Part shown: positions 54,805-62,484 of the stretch, piece after piece | How the letters are laid out: each line of letters starts with the position of its first letter | Numbering within the stretch: position 1 is the stretch's first letter | From: Rhizobium sp. ICMP 5592 | GTDB lineage: Bacteria; Pseudomonadota; Alphaproteobacteria; Rhizobiales; Rhizobiaceae | Assembly (NCBI RefSeq): GCF_009498525.1 | Contig: NZ_QSNT01000002.1 | Coordinates: 372,001 to 436,000, forward strand | DNA length: 64,000 nucleotides | Direction of reading: 5' to 3' | Notes under the pieces: model-generated | Database searches by the model: none | The model's input: only the letters and a program-made list of their open reading frames with translations | What the model was told of the DNA's origin: nothing | Program-made: the position numbers and the translations under genes

Positions 54805-56034
54805 TCACGCCACGATCTCCGCCGTCTCCACGACCGCGTGGAACAGGACATCGGCGCCGGCCGCCGCCCATTCCTTGGAAATCTCTTCCGCCTCGTTATG
54901 CGACAGGCCGCCGACGCAGGGGCACATGACCATGGTGGCGGGGGCTACCTTGGCGGCCCAGCAGGCGTCGTGGCCGGCGCCGGAGATGATGTTCATGTGG
55001 CTGTAACCGAGCCTCTCGGCGGCGTTGCGCACGGCGGTTACCAGCTTCGGGTCGAAGGTCACCGGCTCGAAATGGCCGATCGCCTCGACGGAGCAGCCGA
55101 CGCCGAGGGCGTCGCAGATCTTCGGCGCTTCGGCCTCGATCTTGGCGCGCATGCGATCGAGCTTGTCCTTGTCGGGCGTGCGGATGTCGACGGTGAAGAC
55201 CACTTTGCCGGGGAGCACGTTGCGTGAATTCGGCGAGAAGAACACCTGGCCGACACCGCCGACGGCGCCCGGCTGGTTTTCCATGGCGACGCCCTGAACC
55301 ATCTCGATGATCCGCGACATGGCAAGCCCGGCATTGACGCGCATGTTCATCGGCGTCGAGCCGGTATGCGCTTCCTTGCCGGTCAGTGTGAACTCCAACC
55401 ACCACAGGCCCTGACAGTGCGTGACGACGCCGATCGTCTTGTCCTCGGCCTCAAGGATCGGGCCTTGCTCGATGTGATATTCGAAATAGGCGTGCATCTT
55501 GCGGGCGCCAACCTCTTCGTCGCCGAGCCAGCCGATGCGCTTCAGTTCTTCGCCATAGGTTTTGCCATCCGGGTCCTTGCGCCCATAGGCGTAATCCAGC
55601 GTATGCATGCCGGCGAAGACGCCGGAGGCGAGCATGGCTGGGGCGAAGCGCGCGCCCTCTTCATTGGCCCAGTTGGTGACCACGATCGGATGCTTGGTCT
55701 TGATGCCGAGATCGTTCATCGTGCGGACGACTTCCAGCGCGCCGAGGACACCGAGCACGCCGTCATACTTGCCGCCGGTCGGCTGGGTGTCGAGATGCGA
55801 GCCGACATAGATCGGCAGCGCGTCCGGATCGGCGCCGGCGCGGGTGGCGAACATCGTGCCCATCTTGTCGACGCCGACTTTCATGCCGGCATTTTCGCAC
55901 CAGGCCTTGAAAAGGCTGCGGCCTTCGGCGTCGGCGTCGGTGAGCGTCTGACGATTATTGCCGCCGGCAACGCCAGGGCCGATTTTCGCCATGTCCATCA
56001 ATGCGTCCCAAAGGCGATCGCCATTGATACGCAT
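54805..56034 (-). CDS. Beta-ureidopropionase (N-carbamoyl-beta-alanine amidohydrolase), Zn-dependent
   Basis: A 409-residue M20-family hydrolase (allantoate amidohydrolase-like). Metal-binding motifs are GSHLDTQPTGGKYDGVLGVLG and NEEGARF. It releases beta-alanine, CO2 and ammonia from N-carbamoyl-beta-alanine. I place the start at the ATG 56032-56034 (MRINGDRLW) because AGGAG lies five bases upstream, a much better site than that of the in-frame ATG at 56058 or the start at 56094. It is divergent from the RutR-type regulator and precedes hydA, forming steps 2-3 of the reductive uracil pathway. Confidence 0.92.
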   Translation of the reverse strand: MRINGDRLWDALMDMAKIGPGVAGGNNRQTLTDADAEGRSLFKAWCENAGMKVGVDKMGTMFATRAGADPDALPIYVGSHLDTQPTGGKYDGVLGVLGALEVVRTMNDLGIKTKHPIVVTNWANEEGARFAPAMLASGVFAGMHTLDYAYGRKDPDGKTYGEELKRIGWLGDEEVGARKMHAYFEYHIEQGPILEAEDKTIGVVTHCQGLWWLEFTLTGKEAHTGSTPMNMRVNAGLAMSRIIEMVQGVAMENQPGAVGGVGQVFFSPNSRNVLPGKVVFTVDIRTPDKDKLDRMRAKIEAEAPKICDALGVGCSVEAIGHFEPVTFDPKLVTAVRNAAERLGYSHMNIISGAGHDACWAAKVAPATMVMCPCVGGLSHNEAEEISKEWAAAGADVLFHAVVETAEIVA

Positions 56035-56197
56035 GTTTTCTCCTGGCGCTGCCACCATGATGCAATCCTCACCTGTTTGTCCTGGGGCATGCAAGGCGCA
56101 TGCCCAATTGTTCCCGATGGTCGTTGCCGGAGCGTTTGCTTGTTTTTCTTGCCCCGGAAAATCGCCGGTTGCCTTTGTAAGACATCTGACAGATAAT

Positions 56198-56213
56198 TTG
56201 ACCGATTGGTAAA
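56198..56213. promoter_or_regulatory. Candidate RutR operator
   Basis: TTGACCGATTGGTAAA agrees at 12 of 14 defined positions with the E. coli RutR box TTGACCANNTGGTCAA. It lies in the 325-base gap (56035-56359) between divergent beta-ureidopropionase and the rutR-like gene, the expected place for control by uracil/thymine. The rest of the gap shows no gene. Confidence 0.65.
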
Positions 56214-56359
56214 CATTACAACTTCCGTGGCGGCGCTCAAGACGAAAAGCGCGAAAATTCCCGATAAAATTTCAGGCAATTGCCCAAATTTACAGCGCGG
56301 GCAGGGTGCAATGAGAACTTGGCCGAAGGGCTTGGATTTCAAGGAGAAACAGAGCAGAC

Positions 56360-57004
56360 ATGGCCATTCCCAGAGCCGCCAGGACCCAGCGCCGCACCCG
56401 CATCCAGGAAGAAAAAGAGGAAGTGATACTTGAAGCAGCGCTGGACGTGTTTTCCGTCCACGGTTTCCGCGGCTCGACCATCGACCAGATCGCCGATGTC
56501 GCCGGCATGTCGAAGCCAAATGTGCTCTATTATTTCCGCACCAAGGAGGCCATGCATCGGGCGCTAATCGACCGCGTGCTGTTTACCTGGCTGGAGCCGC
56601 TGCGTGCCTTCGACGCCAATGGCAATCCCGAAAGCGAGATCCGCTCCTATATCCGCCGCAAGCTCGAAATGGCCCGCGATTTCCCGCGTGAAAGCCGCCT
56701 GTTCGCCAATGAGATGCTGCAGGGTGCGCCGCATATCGAGGACGAGCTTCGCGGCCCGCTGAAGAGTCTTGTCGATGAAAAGGCCGAGGTCATCCGCACC
56801 TGGGCCAAGGCTGGCAAGATCGCCAAATGCGATCCCTACCACCTGATCTTCTCCATCTGGTCGACGACGCAGCATTATGCGGATTTCGACGTGCAGGTGC
56901 GCGCGGTGCTCGGGCAGGAACATTCGGGCGAGGGGCGCTTCGAGGATGCGGCGCGCTATCTGGAAAAGCTATTTGTCGACGGGCTCGGCATTCGCCGGCC
57001 TTAG
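56360..57004 (+). CDS. rutR: TetR-family regulator RutR-like
   Basis: A 214-residue TetR regulator. The N-terminal HTH (about 20-66) contains FSVHGFRGSTIDQIADVAGMSKPNVLYYFRTKE, and the C-terminal domain matches the RutR type (ESRLFANEMLQGAPHIED, then WAKAGKIAKCDPYHLIFSIWSTTQHYADF). RutR senses uracil/thymine and represses pyrimidine-catabolism genes in E. coli. AAGGAGAAA precedes the ATG. Position beside preA/preT and the ureidopropionase supports the name. Confidence 0.9.
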   Translation: MAIPRAARTQRRTRIQEEKEEVILEAALDVFSVHGFRGSTIDQIADVAGMSKPNVLYYFRTKEAMHRALIDRVLFTWLEPLRAFDANGNPESEIRSYIRRKLEMARDFPRESRLFANEMLQGAPHIEDELRGPLKSLVDEKAEVIRTWAKAGKIAKCDPYHLIFSIWSTTQHYADFDVQVRAVLGQEHSGEGRFEDAARYLEKLFVDGLGIRRP

Positions 57005-57009
57005 TTCTT

Positions 57010-57045
57010 AACCTTCGCACTCATGTCGACATAAGTGCGAAGGTT
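57010..57045. terminator. Long palindrome between convergent rutR and preA
   Basis: AACCTTCGCACT and AGTGCGAAGGTT pair perfectly (12 bp), and the loop contains a further palindrome ATGTCGACAT, so nearly the whole 36 bases fold on themselves. No T-run follows. It sits 6 bases after the rutR stop and 24 before the preA end, so it likely ends both messages. Confidence 0.6.
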
Positions 57046-57068
57046 GATCTTTAGGAAAAGTTCCCGTG

Positions 57069-58382
57069 TTACTCCGCTGCCTGCTGGGCCATCGGGTTGT
57101 TCGGATGGGTCGTCCAGTTGGCGTAGTTCGGGTCGACGATCTTGCCGGTGCGCTTGTCGAGGCTGCCGGCCGGCAGTTCTTCCATGGTGATACAGTTCTC
57201 GACCGGACAGACGCTGACGCAGAGATTGCAGCCGACGCATTCCTCATCCATCACCTCGAAATGCCGCGCGCCGTCGACCATGTTGGTGATCGCCTGGTGC
57301 GAGGTGTCCTCGCAGGCGATGTAGCAGCGGCCGCACTTGATGCAGGCGTCCTGGTCGATCTTGGCCTTGGCGATGTAGTTGAGGTTGAGATACTGCCAGT
57401 CGGAGACGTTCGGCACGGCGCGGGCGATGATGTCGTCCAGGCTGCGATGTCCCTTTTCGTCCATCCAGTCGGAGAGGCCGGTAATCATCTCCTGGACGAT
57501 CTTGAAGCCGTAGGTCATTGCCGCCGTGCAGACCTGTACGTTACCGGCGCCGAGCGCCAGGAATTCGGCCGCGTCACGCCAGGTGGTGATGCCGCCGATG
57601 CCGGAGATCGGCAGGCCGTGGGTTTGCGGATCGCGGGCGATCTCGGCCACCATGTTAAGCGCGATCGGCTTAACCGCCGGGCCGCAATAGCCGCCATGGC
57701 TGCCCTTGCCGCCGACTGTCGGGTTCGGCGCGAAATTGTCGAGATCGACGGAGACGATCGAGTTGATCGTGTTGATCAGCGACACGGCATCGGTGCCGCC
57801 GGCCTTGGCGGCGCGGGCGGGCATGCGGACGTCGGTGATATTCGGCGTCAGCTTGGTGATGACGGGCATGCGGGTATATTGCTTGCACCAGCGCACGACC
57901 ATCTCGATATATTCCGGCACCTGTCCGACCGCGGCACCCATGCCGCGTTCCGACATGCCGTGCGGACAGCCGAAGTTGAGCTCGATGCCGTCGGCACCGG
58001 TTTCCTCGACCAGCGGCAGGATCGCCTTCCAGGCATCCTCGACGCAGGGAACCATGATCGAGGCGATGAGGGCGCGGTCCGGCCAGTTCATCTTCACCTG
58101 CTTCATTTCGCGCAGGTTGGTATAGAGGTCGCGGTCGGTGATCAGCTCGATATTGTTGAGGCCGAGCAGGCGGCGGTCGGCGCCCCAGATCGCGCCGTAA
58201 CGCGGACCGTTGACGTTGACGACCGGAGGGCCTTCCTCGCCAAGCGTCTTCCAGACGACGCCGCCCCAGCCCGCCTTGAAAGCGCGTTCGACATTGTAGG
58301 CCTTGTCGGTTGGCGGCGCGGAGGCGAGCCAGAAGGGGTTCGGGGATTTGATGCCGACGAAATTATTGCGGAGATCAGCCAT
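57069..58382 (-). CDS. preA: NAD-dependent dihydropyrimidine dehydrogenase subunit PreA
   Basis: A 437-residue FMN- and Fe-S-binding subunit. The TIM-barrel dihydroorotate-dehydrogenase-like domain (about 1-320) begins DLRNNFVGIKSPNPFWLASAPP and includes the catalytic-loop ELNFGCPHGMSERGMGAAVGQ. The C-terminus has two 4Fe-4S motifs, CIKCGRCYIAC and CVGCNLCVSVCPVENC. It reduces uracil and thymine with electrons passed from PreT. The start at ATG 58382 gives the family N-terminus. Fourteen bases separate it from preT. Confidence 0.95.
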   Translation of the reverse strand: MADLRNNFVGIKSPNPFWLASAPPTDKAYNVERAFKAGWGGVVWKTLGEEGPPVVNVNGPRYGAIWGADRRLLGLNNIELITDRDLYTNLREMKQVKMNWPDRALIASIMVPCVEDAWKAILPLVEETGADGIELNFGCPHGMSERGMGAAVGQVPEYIEMVVRWCKQYTRMPVITKLTPNITDVRMPARAAKAGGTDAVSLINTINSIVSVDLDNFAPNPTVGGKGSHGGYCGPAVKPIALNMVAEIARDPQTHGLPISGIGGITTWRDAAEFLALGAGNVQVCTAAMTYGFKIVQEMITGLSDWMDEKGHRSLDDIIARAVPNVSDWQYLNLNYIAKAKIDQDACIKCGRCYIACEDTSHQAITNMVDGARHFEVMDEECVGCNLCVSVCPVENCITMEELPAGSLDKRTGKIVDPNYANWTTHPNNPMAQQAAE

Positions 58383-58395
58383 ATCGATTTCCCCT

Positions 58396-59757
58396 TCAAG
58401 CGACGGCGGCGTTCGGCTGCGCAGAGGCAGCGAGCGCGTGGTTGATGGATTCGGCCGCGTCACGGCCCTGTGCGACTGCGGAAACCGTCAGATCGTCGCC
58501 GCCGAGCACGCAGTCGCCGCCGGCCCAAACGCCGTCGAGCGAGGTGCGGCCTTCGCCGTCGATGGCGATGCGGCTGGCTTCCATGCGCAAGGCGCCGAGG
58601 CCGGAAGCTTCGAAAGTCTGGCCGATCGCCTTGAAGATCTGGTCGGCGGCGATGACGCCGATGTCGCCGGTGCCGGTGAGCTTGCCGTCACGCAGTTCGG
58701 TATATTCGACCTCGATGCCGGCGACCTTGCCGTCCTTGTCGAGAATGCGCTTCGGAGCCAGCCAATGGCGGATCATAACGCCCTTGGAAGCGGCGAGATC
58801 CTGCTCGTACTCGGAAGCATTCATGTGCTCCTTGCCGCGGCGATAACAGATCGTTACCTCCTCGGCGCCGAGCAGCTTTGCCTGTACGGCGGCGTCGATG
58901 GCGGTCATGCCGCCGCCGAGAACGACGACGCGGCGGCCGATGGCGATATCGGCCTTGTCGCCCGCCTGCCGTAGGTCGGCGATATAGGCGACTGCATCGG
59001 CAACGCCGTCGAGATCTTCGCCTTCGGCGCGCAGCGCGTTGACGCCGGCAAGGCCGAGGCCGAGGAAGACGGCGTCATATTGCTGGGAGAGGTCGGACAG
59101 GCTGAAGTCACGGCCGAGCGCCTGGCCGTTTTTCACCTCGATACCGCCGATCGACAGCACGTAATCGACTTCCTTCTGGGCGAAATCGTCGACGGCCTTA
59201 TAGGTGGCGATGCCGTATTCGTTCAGGCCGCCGGCCTTTTCGCGGGCGTCGAAGATTACGACCTCATGGCCCTTCACCGCGAGGCGATGGGCGCAGGCGA
59301 GGCCAGCGGGACCAGCGCCGACGACTGCGATCTTCTTGCCGCTCGACGCGGCGCGAGCGTAGAACTGCTTGTTCTCCGCCATCGCTATATCGGTCGCGTA
59401 GCGCTGCAGGCGACCGATTTCGACCGGGCGCTCCTCGGCAGTGTTGCGCACGCAATCCTGCTCGCAGAGCTGTTCGGTGGGACAGACGCGGGCGCACATG
59501 CCGCCCAGAATGTTCTGGTCGAAGATCGTCTTCGCCGAGCCGATGGGATTGCCCGTCGAGATCTGGCGGATGAACAGCGGAATGTCGATGGAGGTGGGAC
59601 AGGCCGTCATGCACGGCGCGTCGTAGCAGAAATAACAGCGGTCGGCAGCGACCAGCGCCTCGTGATCGTTCAGGCGCGGATGAAGATCGGAGAAGTTCGC
59701 ATCATACTCGGCAGGCGTCAGCCGGCCTTTATGAATCCCTGTTTCCAGTCGTCCCAT
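58396..59757 (-). CDS. preT: NAD-dependent dihydropyrimidine dehydrogenase subunit PreT
   Basis: A 453-residue GltD-like subunit. Its N-terminal Fe-S region has cysteines in CYFCYDAPCMTACPTSIDIP and GGMCARVCPTEQLCEQDCVR. The FAD site is VVGAGPAGLACAHRL and the NAD(P) site is VVVLGGGMTAID. It passes electrons from NADH through FAD and Fe-S clusters to PreA. First gene of preTA; its promoter region contains a repeated CAAACGGTAA motif. Confidence 0.95.
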   Translation of the reverse strand: MGRLETGIHKGRLTPAEYDANFSDLHPRLNDHEALVAADRCYFCYDAPCMTACPTSIDIPLFIRQISTGNPIGSAKTIFDQNILGGMCARVCPTEQLCEQDCVRNTAEERPVEIGRLQRYATDIAMAENKQFYARAASSGKKIAVVGAGPAGLACAHRLAVKGHEVVIFDAREKAGGLNEYGIATYKAVDDFAQKEVDYVLSIGGIEVKNGQALGRDFSLSDLSQQYDAVFLGLGLAGVNALRAEGEDLDGVADAVAYIADLRQAGDKADIAIGRRVVVLGGGMTAIDAAVQAKLLGAEEVTICYRRGKEHMNASEYEQDLAASKGVMIRHWLAPKRILDKDGKVAGIEVEYTELRDGKLTGTGDIGVIAADQIFKAIGQTFEASGLGALRMEASRIAIDGEGRTSLDGVWAGGDCVLGGDDLTVSAVAQGRDAAESINHALAASAQPNAAVA

Positions 59758-59791
59758 TGACGTTCCCTCTTATAGTAAACGGCCAGTGGAA

Positions 59792-59831
59792 CAAACGGTA
59801 ACTCAGGATAAAAAATTTATCAAACGGTAAA
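59792..59831. promoter_or_regulatory. Direct repeat CAAACGGTAA and RutR-like dyad upstream of preT
   Basis: CAAACGGTAA occurs at 59792-59801 and again at 59821-59830. The second copy is part of TTTATC-AAAC-GGTAAA (59816-59831), a dyad with one mismatch that matches the RutR box at 10 of 14 defined positions. It may be a second operator of the local RutR-type regulator. Confidence 0.4.
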
Positions 59832-60088
59832 ATTTTGGATTTCACTTTTGTCGAAATAGAAATTTTCGTCGATGCCGCGCATTGCTGAACCTGATCGGAG
59901 GGTTTCTACTAAGGGTATGTTTTGTATTTTGTATTCGTGAGTTTCCGATCGGCGAAAGATCAAAAAACTTAACTCTAATAGTCTAGAATTATGGGGCATT
60001 CTCAAAGCGTGCGACGGCTGTCGTTGACGCTGCTTCGAGATGGCGGCGGACGCATGAGAAGAAAATCAAAATTTTTTTGAAAAAGATG

Positions 60089-60113
60089 GGAACCAAGGCC
60101 CGGCGCCGTCGTT
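60089..60113 (+). promoter_or_regulatory. EcfG-type (general stress) promoter of an intergenic transcript
   Basis: GGAAC, sixteen bases, then CGTT: an exact match to the EcfG/RpoE2 consensus GGAAC-N16/17-CGTT. Transcription would start near 60120. Confidence 0.75.
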
Positions 60114-60119
60114 TAGAGA

Positions 60120-60240
60120 GTGCTTGGTGATGAGTGCATTAGTTGATGCAGGCCCCCAACATCGTTACCGGGCAACTACTCACGGTCCCCTCCCGATGAG
60201 TGAAAAGCAGCCAGTGCGCCGCCCTCGCACTGGCTGTTTT
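60120..60240 (+). ncRNA. Candidate stress-induced small RNA (possibly GsrN counterpart)
   Basis: About 120 bases between the EcfG promoter and a strong terminator (60208-60240). The body has C-rich single-strand candidates at 60153-60157 (five C) and 60187-60194 (CCCCTCCC). TAGTTG can pair with CAACTA to close a stem around the first of these. Both flanking genes are on the opposite strand, so it is a free-standing unit. A short open frame exists but has no ribosome site and crosses the terminator. GsrN of Caulobacter is an EcfG/SigT-dependent sRNA with a C-rich loop, which motivates the comparison; homology is not shown here. Confidence 0.6.
60208..60240 (+). terminator. Rho-independent terminator of the candidate sRNA
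   Basis: CAGCCAGTGCG and CGCACTGGCTG form a perfect 11-bp stem, a 7-base loop lies between them, and TTTT follows. No protein gene on the plus strand precedes it in the 508-base gap 59758-60265. Confidence 0.85.
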
Positions 60241-60265
60241 CGGTTGCGTTCTTCACACGCGCCGT

Positions 60266-61360
60266 TCAGCCACGGCGGAGGATTTCGTATTCGGTTTCCG
60301 GGATGGTCAGACGATAGCCGATGCTGTCGTCGCCGATGGAGAAATCGGCGCGACCGTTCATGGAGCTCGGCACCACGCGCTCAAGCACGGTGCGGCTGAA
60401 GCTGTTATCTTCGAATTCGTGGTCCGCGGGGAAATAGAAACGCTCCGACCAGGTGACCTCGATCGCTCTCTTGCCGTCGAGTTCGGATTCCTTGCAATTC
60501 AGCGTGATGCTGGTGGCCCCGGCCGAAATGGCGCCGTGCGAAGCGGAGTTGACGATCAGCTCGTGCAGGGCAAGGCCGAGATGCACGGCGGCATTCGGCG
60601 TCAGATGCGCGTTGATCCCGTAGATCGGCATGGGCACACCGGCATCGGGCCAGTAGGGGGCGAATTGCTTTTCGGCGAGTTCGAACAGATAGGCGCCGCG
60701 CCAGCTGGAATCGGTGATCAGGTCCTGGGAATTCGACAGCGATTGCAGGCGACCGCGGAACTTGATCAGGAAGTTTTCGATCGTCAGCGTATGGCGGGCC
60801 GTCTGCGTGGCAATACCCTGGATGATCGCCAGAAGGTTCTTGGAGCGATGCGAGAGCTCGCGCAGCAGCGATTTCAGCACCTTTTCGCGATGGCGGGTCT
60901 CGGTGACCTCGGAGATGACGGAGAGCAGGCCCTGCGGCTTGCGCGCGCCTATGCGCTCGATCTTCAGCTCGTAGACGCGCACGCCGTCGCCGGTTGGAAG
61001 CTCCACTTCCGCGCTGGCGGACTTGCCGCTTTCCAGCACGCCGCGCTTTAGCTGCAGCAGGTGCGCGCCATCCTTCTCGCCGAAGAGGTGCAGATCGGTG
61101 CCGCCGATGATCAGGGATGGTTTCAGGTGGTCGGGCAGGTTTTCGGCATAGCGAATCGCAAGGGTCGTATCCTGAAAGAGGATCGAAATGCCGGCGCTTC
61201 CGAGCGCCCGCTCCATCATAGCGGCCTTGCCTTCAAAACTCAAAGGCGCGCCGGACAATGGTTCAGTCGTATTCACCGGTTTGCCTTTCACTCGAATTTC
61301 GAGAGCCCCGCCGACAGGGCATTCTCGGCCGGAAGAACTCGGTCCGGTCCATACATTCAC
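60266..61360 (-). CDS. HWE-family sensor histidine kinase of the general stress response
   Basis: A 364-residue soluble kinase. A PAS-like sensor occupies about 45-155. The HWE dimerisation/phosphorylation region follows (LRELSHRSKNLLAIIQGIATQTARH, His171), then ALHELIVNSASHGA as the N-box and VTWSER with the W-x-E motif that names the family. HWE/HisKA_2 kinases beside phyR phosphorylate PhyR. The start at ATG 61360 gives a leader of about 30 bases from its own EcfG promoter. The first 40 residues are of low complexity, so a later start (near residue 30) is possible. The C-terminal ATP-lid region is short, as is usual for HWE. Confidence 0.9.
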   Translation of the reverse strand: MNVWTGPSSSGRECPVGGALEIRVKGKPVNTTEPLSGAPLSFEGKAAMMERALGSAGISILFQDTTLAIRYAENLPDHLKPSLIIGGTDLHLFGEKDGAHLLQLKRGVLESGKSASAEVELPTGDGVRVYELKIERIGARKPQGLLSVISEVTETRHREKVLKSLLRELSHRSKNLLAIIQGIATQTARHTLTIENFLIKFRGRLQSLSNSQDLITDSSWRGAYLFELAEKQFAPYWPDAGVPMPIYGINAHLTPNAAVHLGLALHELIVNSASHGAISAGATSITLNCKESELDGKRAIEVTWSERFYFPADHEFEDNSFSRTVLERVVPSSMNGRADFSIGDDSIGYRLTIPETEYEILRRG

Positions 61361-61398
61361 TCGCCATAACAGTCGGTAAAGCGTGCCTTAGCAGCCGG

Positions 61399-61423
61399 AA
61401 CGTTCGGTTGCTATCTTTGTTCC
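61399..61423 (-). promoter_or_regulatory. EcfG-type promoter of the HWE kinase gene
   Basis: On the minus strand GGAAC, sixteen bases, then CGTT, an exact consensus match lying 39 bases upstream of the kinase start. The kinase should therefore be induced by the sigma factor it helps to release (positive feedback). It overlaps the intergenic end of phyR. Confidence 0.8.
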
Positions 61424-61444
61424 GCGACAGGGTGTCGAATCGAG

Positions 61445-62239
61445 TCAGGCGGCCACCTTTGTGGTTTCGTTGAAGAAAAGCGCCTGGCTGATCAGGGCTT
61501 TCACCATGTCCGGATTGAACGGCTTGGTGACGAGGAAGGTCGGCTCGGGGCGTTCGCCGGTCAGCAGACGCTCCGGGAAAGCGGTGATGAAAATGACCGG
61601 GATGCTCGATGTCTTGAGGATGTCGTTGACGGCGTCGATGCCGGAGCTGCCGTCGGCAAGCTGAATGTCGGCAAGCACCATGCTGGGCTTGGTCGCATTG
61701 TGCAGGGCGACAGCTTCCGCATGGGTACGGGCGATGCCGGTCACGCGATGTCCGAGGCTTTCCACCATCTGCTCGATATCCATCGCGATCAGTGGCTCGT
61801 CCTCGATGATCATGATATCGGTGGCGACCTGGCGTGAAATCTCCTGCGACGCCTTGTCGAGCAGGCTCATGGCCTCGGTTTCCGACACCTCGAGAATATT
61901 GGCGATCTCGCCAAGGCGAAAGTTTTCGACGGAGGCCAGAAGGAAGGCCTGACGGGCGATCGGCGACACCTTTGCGAGGTTTATCGAAGCACGCTGCTCC
62001 CAGGCATAGGGCGACGTCGGTTCTGGGATCTGGATCGCCGAGGTACCGAAGAGCTTGGTGAAGAGCTTATAAAGGGCGAGTCGATCGTTGGATGTTTCCG
62101 GAAAGATGGAGAGATCGCTGATGATCGCTTCGAGGACCGCTGCGACATAAGCGTCTCCCGAAGTCTGTGTCCCGGTCAACGCGCGGGAGTAGCGGCGCAA
62201 GTACGGAAGATGCGGCGCAATGCGTGTGGAAAGTGTCAT
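61445..62239 (-). CDS. phyR: General stress response regulator PhyR
   Basis: A 264-residue protein with an N-terminal sigma-factor-like domain (about 1-135; sigma2/sigma4 mimic) and a C-terminal receiver (about 140-258). The receiver has ED at 146-147, phosphoacceptor Asp191 (VLADIQLADG) and VTKPF with the conserved Lys. When phosphorylated, PhyR binds the anti-sigma NepR and frees EcfG. GGGAG precedes the ATG at 62239; an upstream in-frame start at 62263 is less likely. It is divergent from nepR. Confidence 0.97.
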   Translation of the reverse strand: MTLSTRIAPHLPYLRRYSRALTGTQTSGDAYVAAVLEAIISDLSIFPETSNDRLALYKLFTKLFGTSAIQIPEPTSPYAWEQRASINLAKVSPIARQAFLLASVENFRLGEIANILEVSETEAMSLLDKASQEISRQVATDIMIIEDEPLIAMDIEQMVESLGHRVTGIARTHAEAVALHNATKPSMVLADIQLADGSSGIDAVNDILKTSSIPVIFITAFPERLLTGERPEPTFLVTKPFNPDMVKALISQALFFNETTKVAA

Positions 62240-62304
62240 TAACGGCTCCCGCCTTTTAATCAATTCTTAATTGAAACACAGCCTCCGAGCTGCAATGACA
62301 AAGA

Positions 62305-62329
62305 AACGCCAGTTTGGTAAAAAAGTTCC
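62305..62329 (-). promoter_or_regulatory. EcfG-type promoter of phyR
   Basis: On the minus strand GGAAC, TTTTTT and ten more bases (N16), then CGTT. Exact consensus, 66 bases upstream of the phyR start. Its -35 element is eight bases from that of the divergent nepR promoter. Confidence 0.85.
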
Positions 62330-62337
62330 TCTGCACC

Positions 62338-62362
62338 GGAACTTTTTTTAGGCAATGGCATT
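62338..62362 (+). promoter_or_regulatory. EcfG-type promoter of nepR-ecfG
   Basis: GGAAC followed by TTTTTTT and nine bases (N16), then CATT: one base from the consensus CGTT. It would autoregulate the anti-sigma/sigma operon from about 62370. Confidence 0.75.
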
Positions 62363-62484
62363 ACCCTGCGAACGAACAGTAGGTTTCATCCTCCTCCGAT
62401 TTCGGATCGAAGCGGACGTGAACGAGGCAGACTGGTCATCCGGACCAGGGCATACAGGCGCACCCGACCCATGAACGCGAGAAA

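Noticed and set aside
57066-58445. A 459-codon plus-strand frame opposite preA
   Set aside because: Shadow of a gene with complete Fe-S and flavin motifs on the minus strand.
60124-60399. A 91-codon open frame over the candidate sRNA
   Set aside because: No ribosome site, runs through the terminator hairpin and into the antisense of the HWE kinase. An RNA with no long coding sequence fits better.
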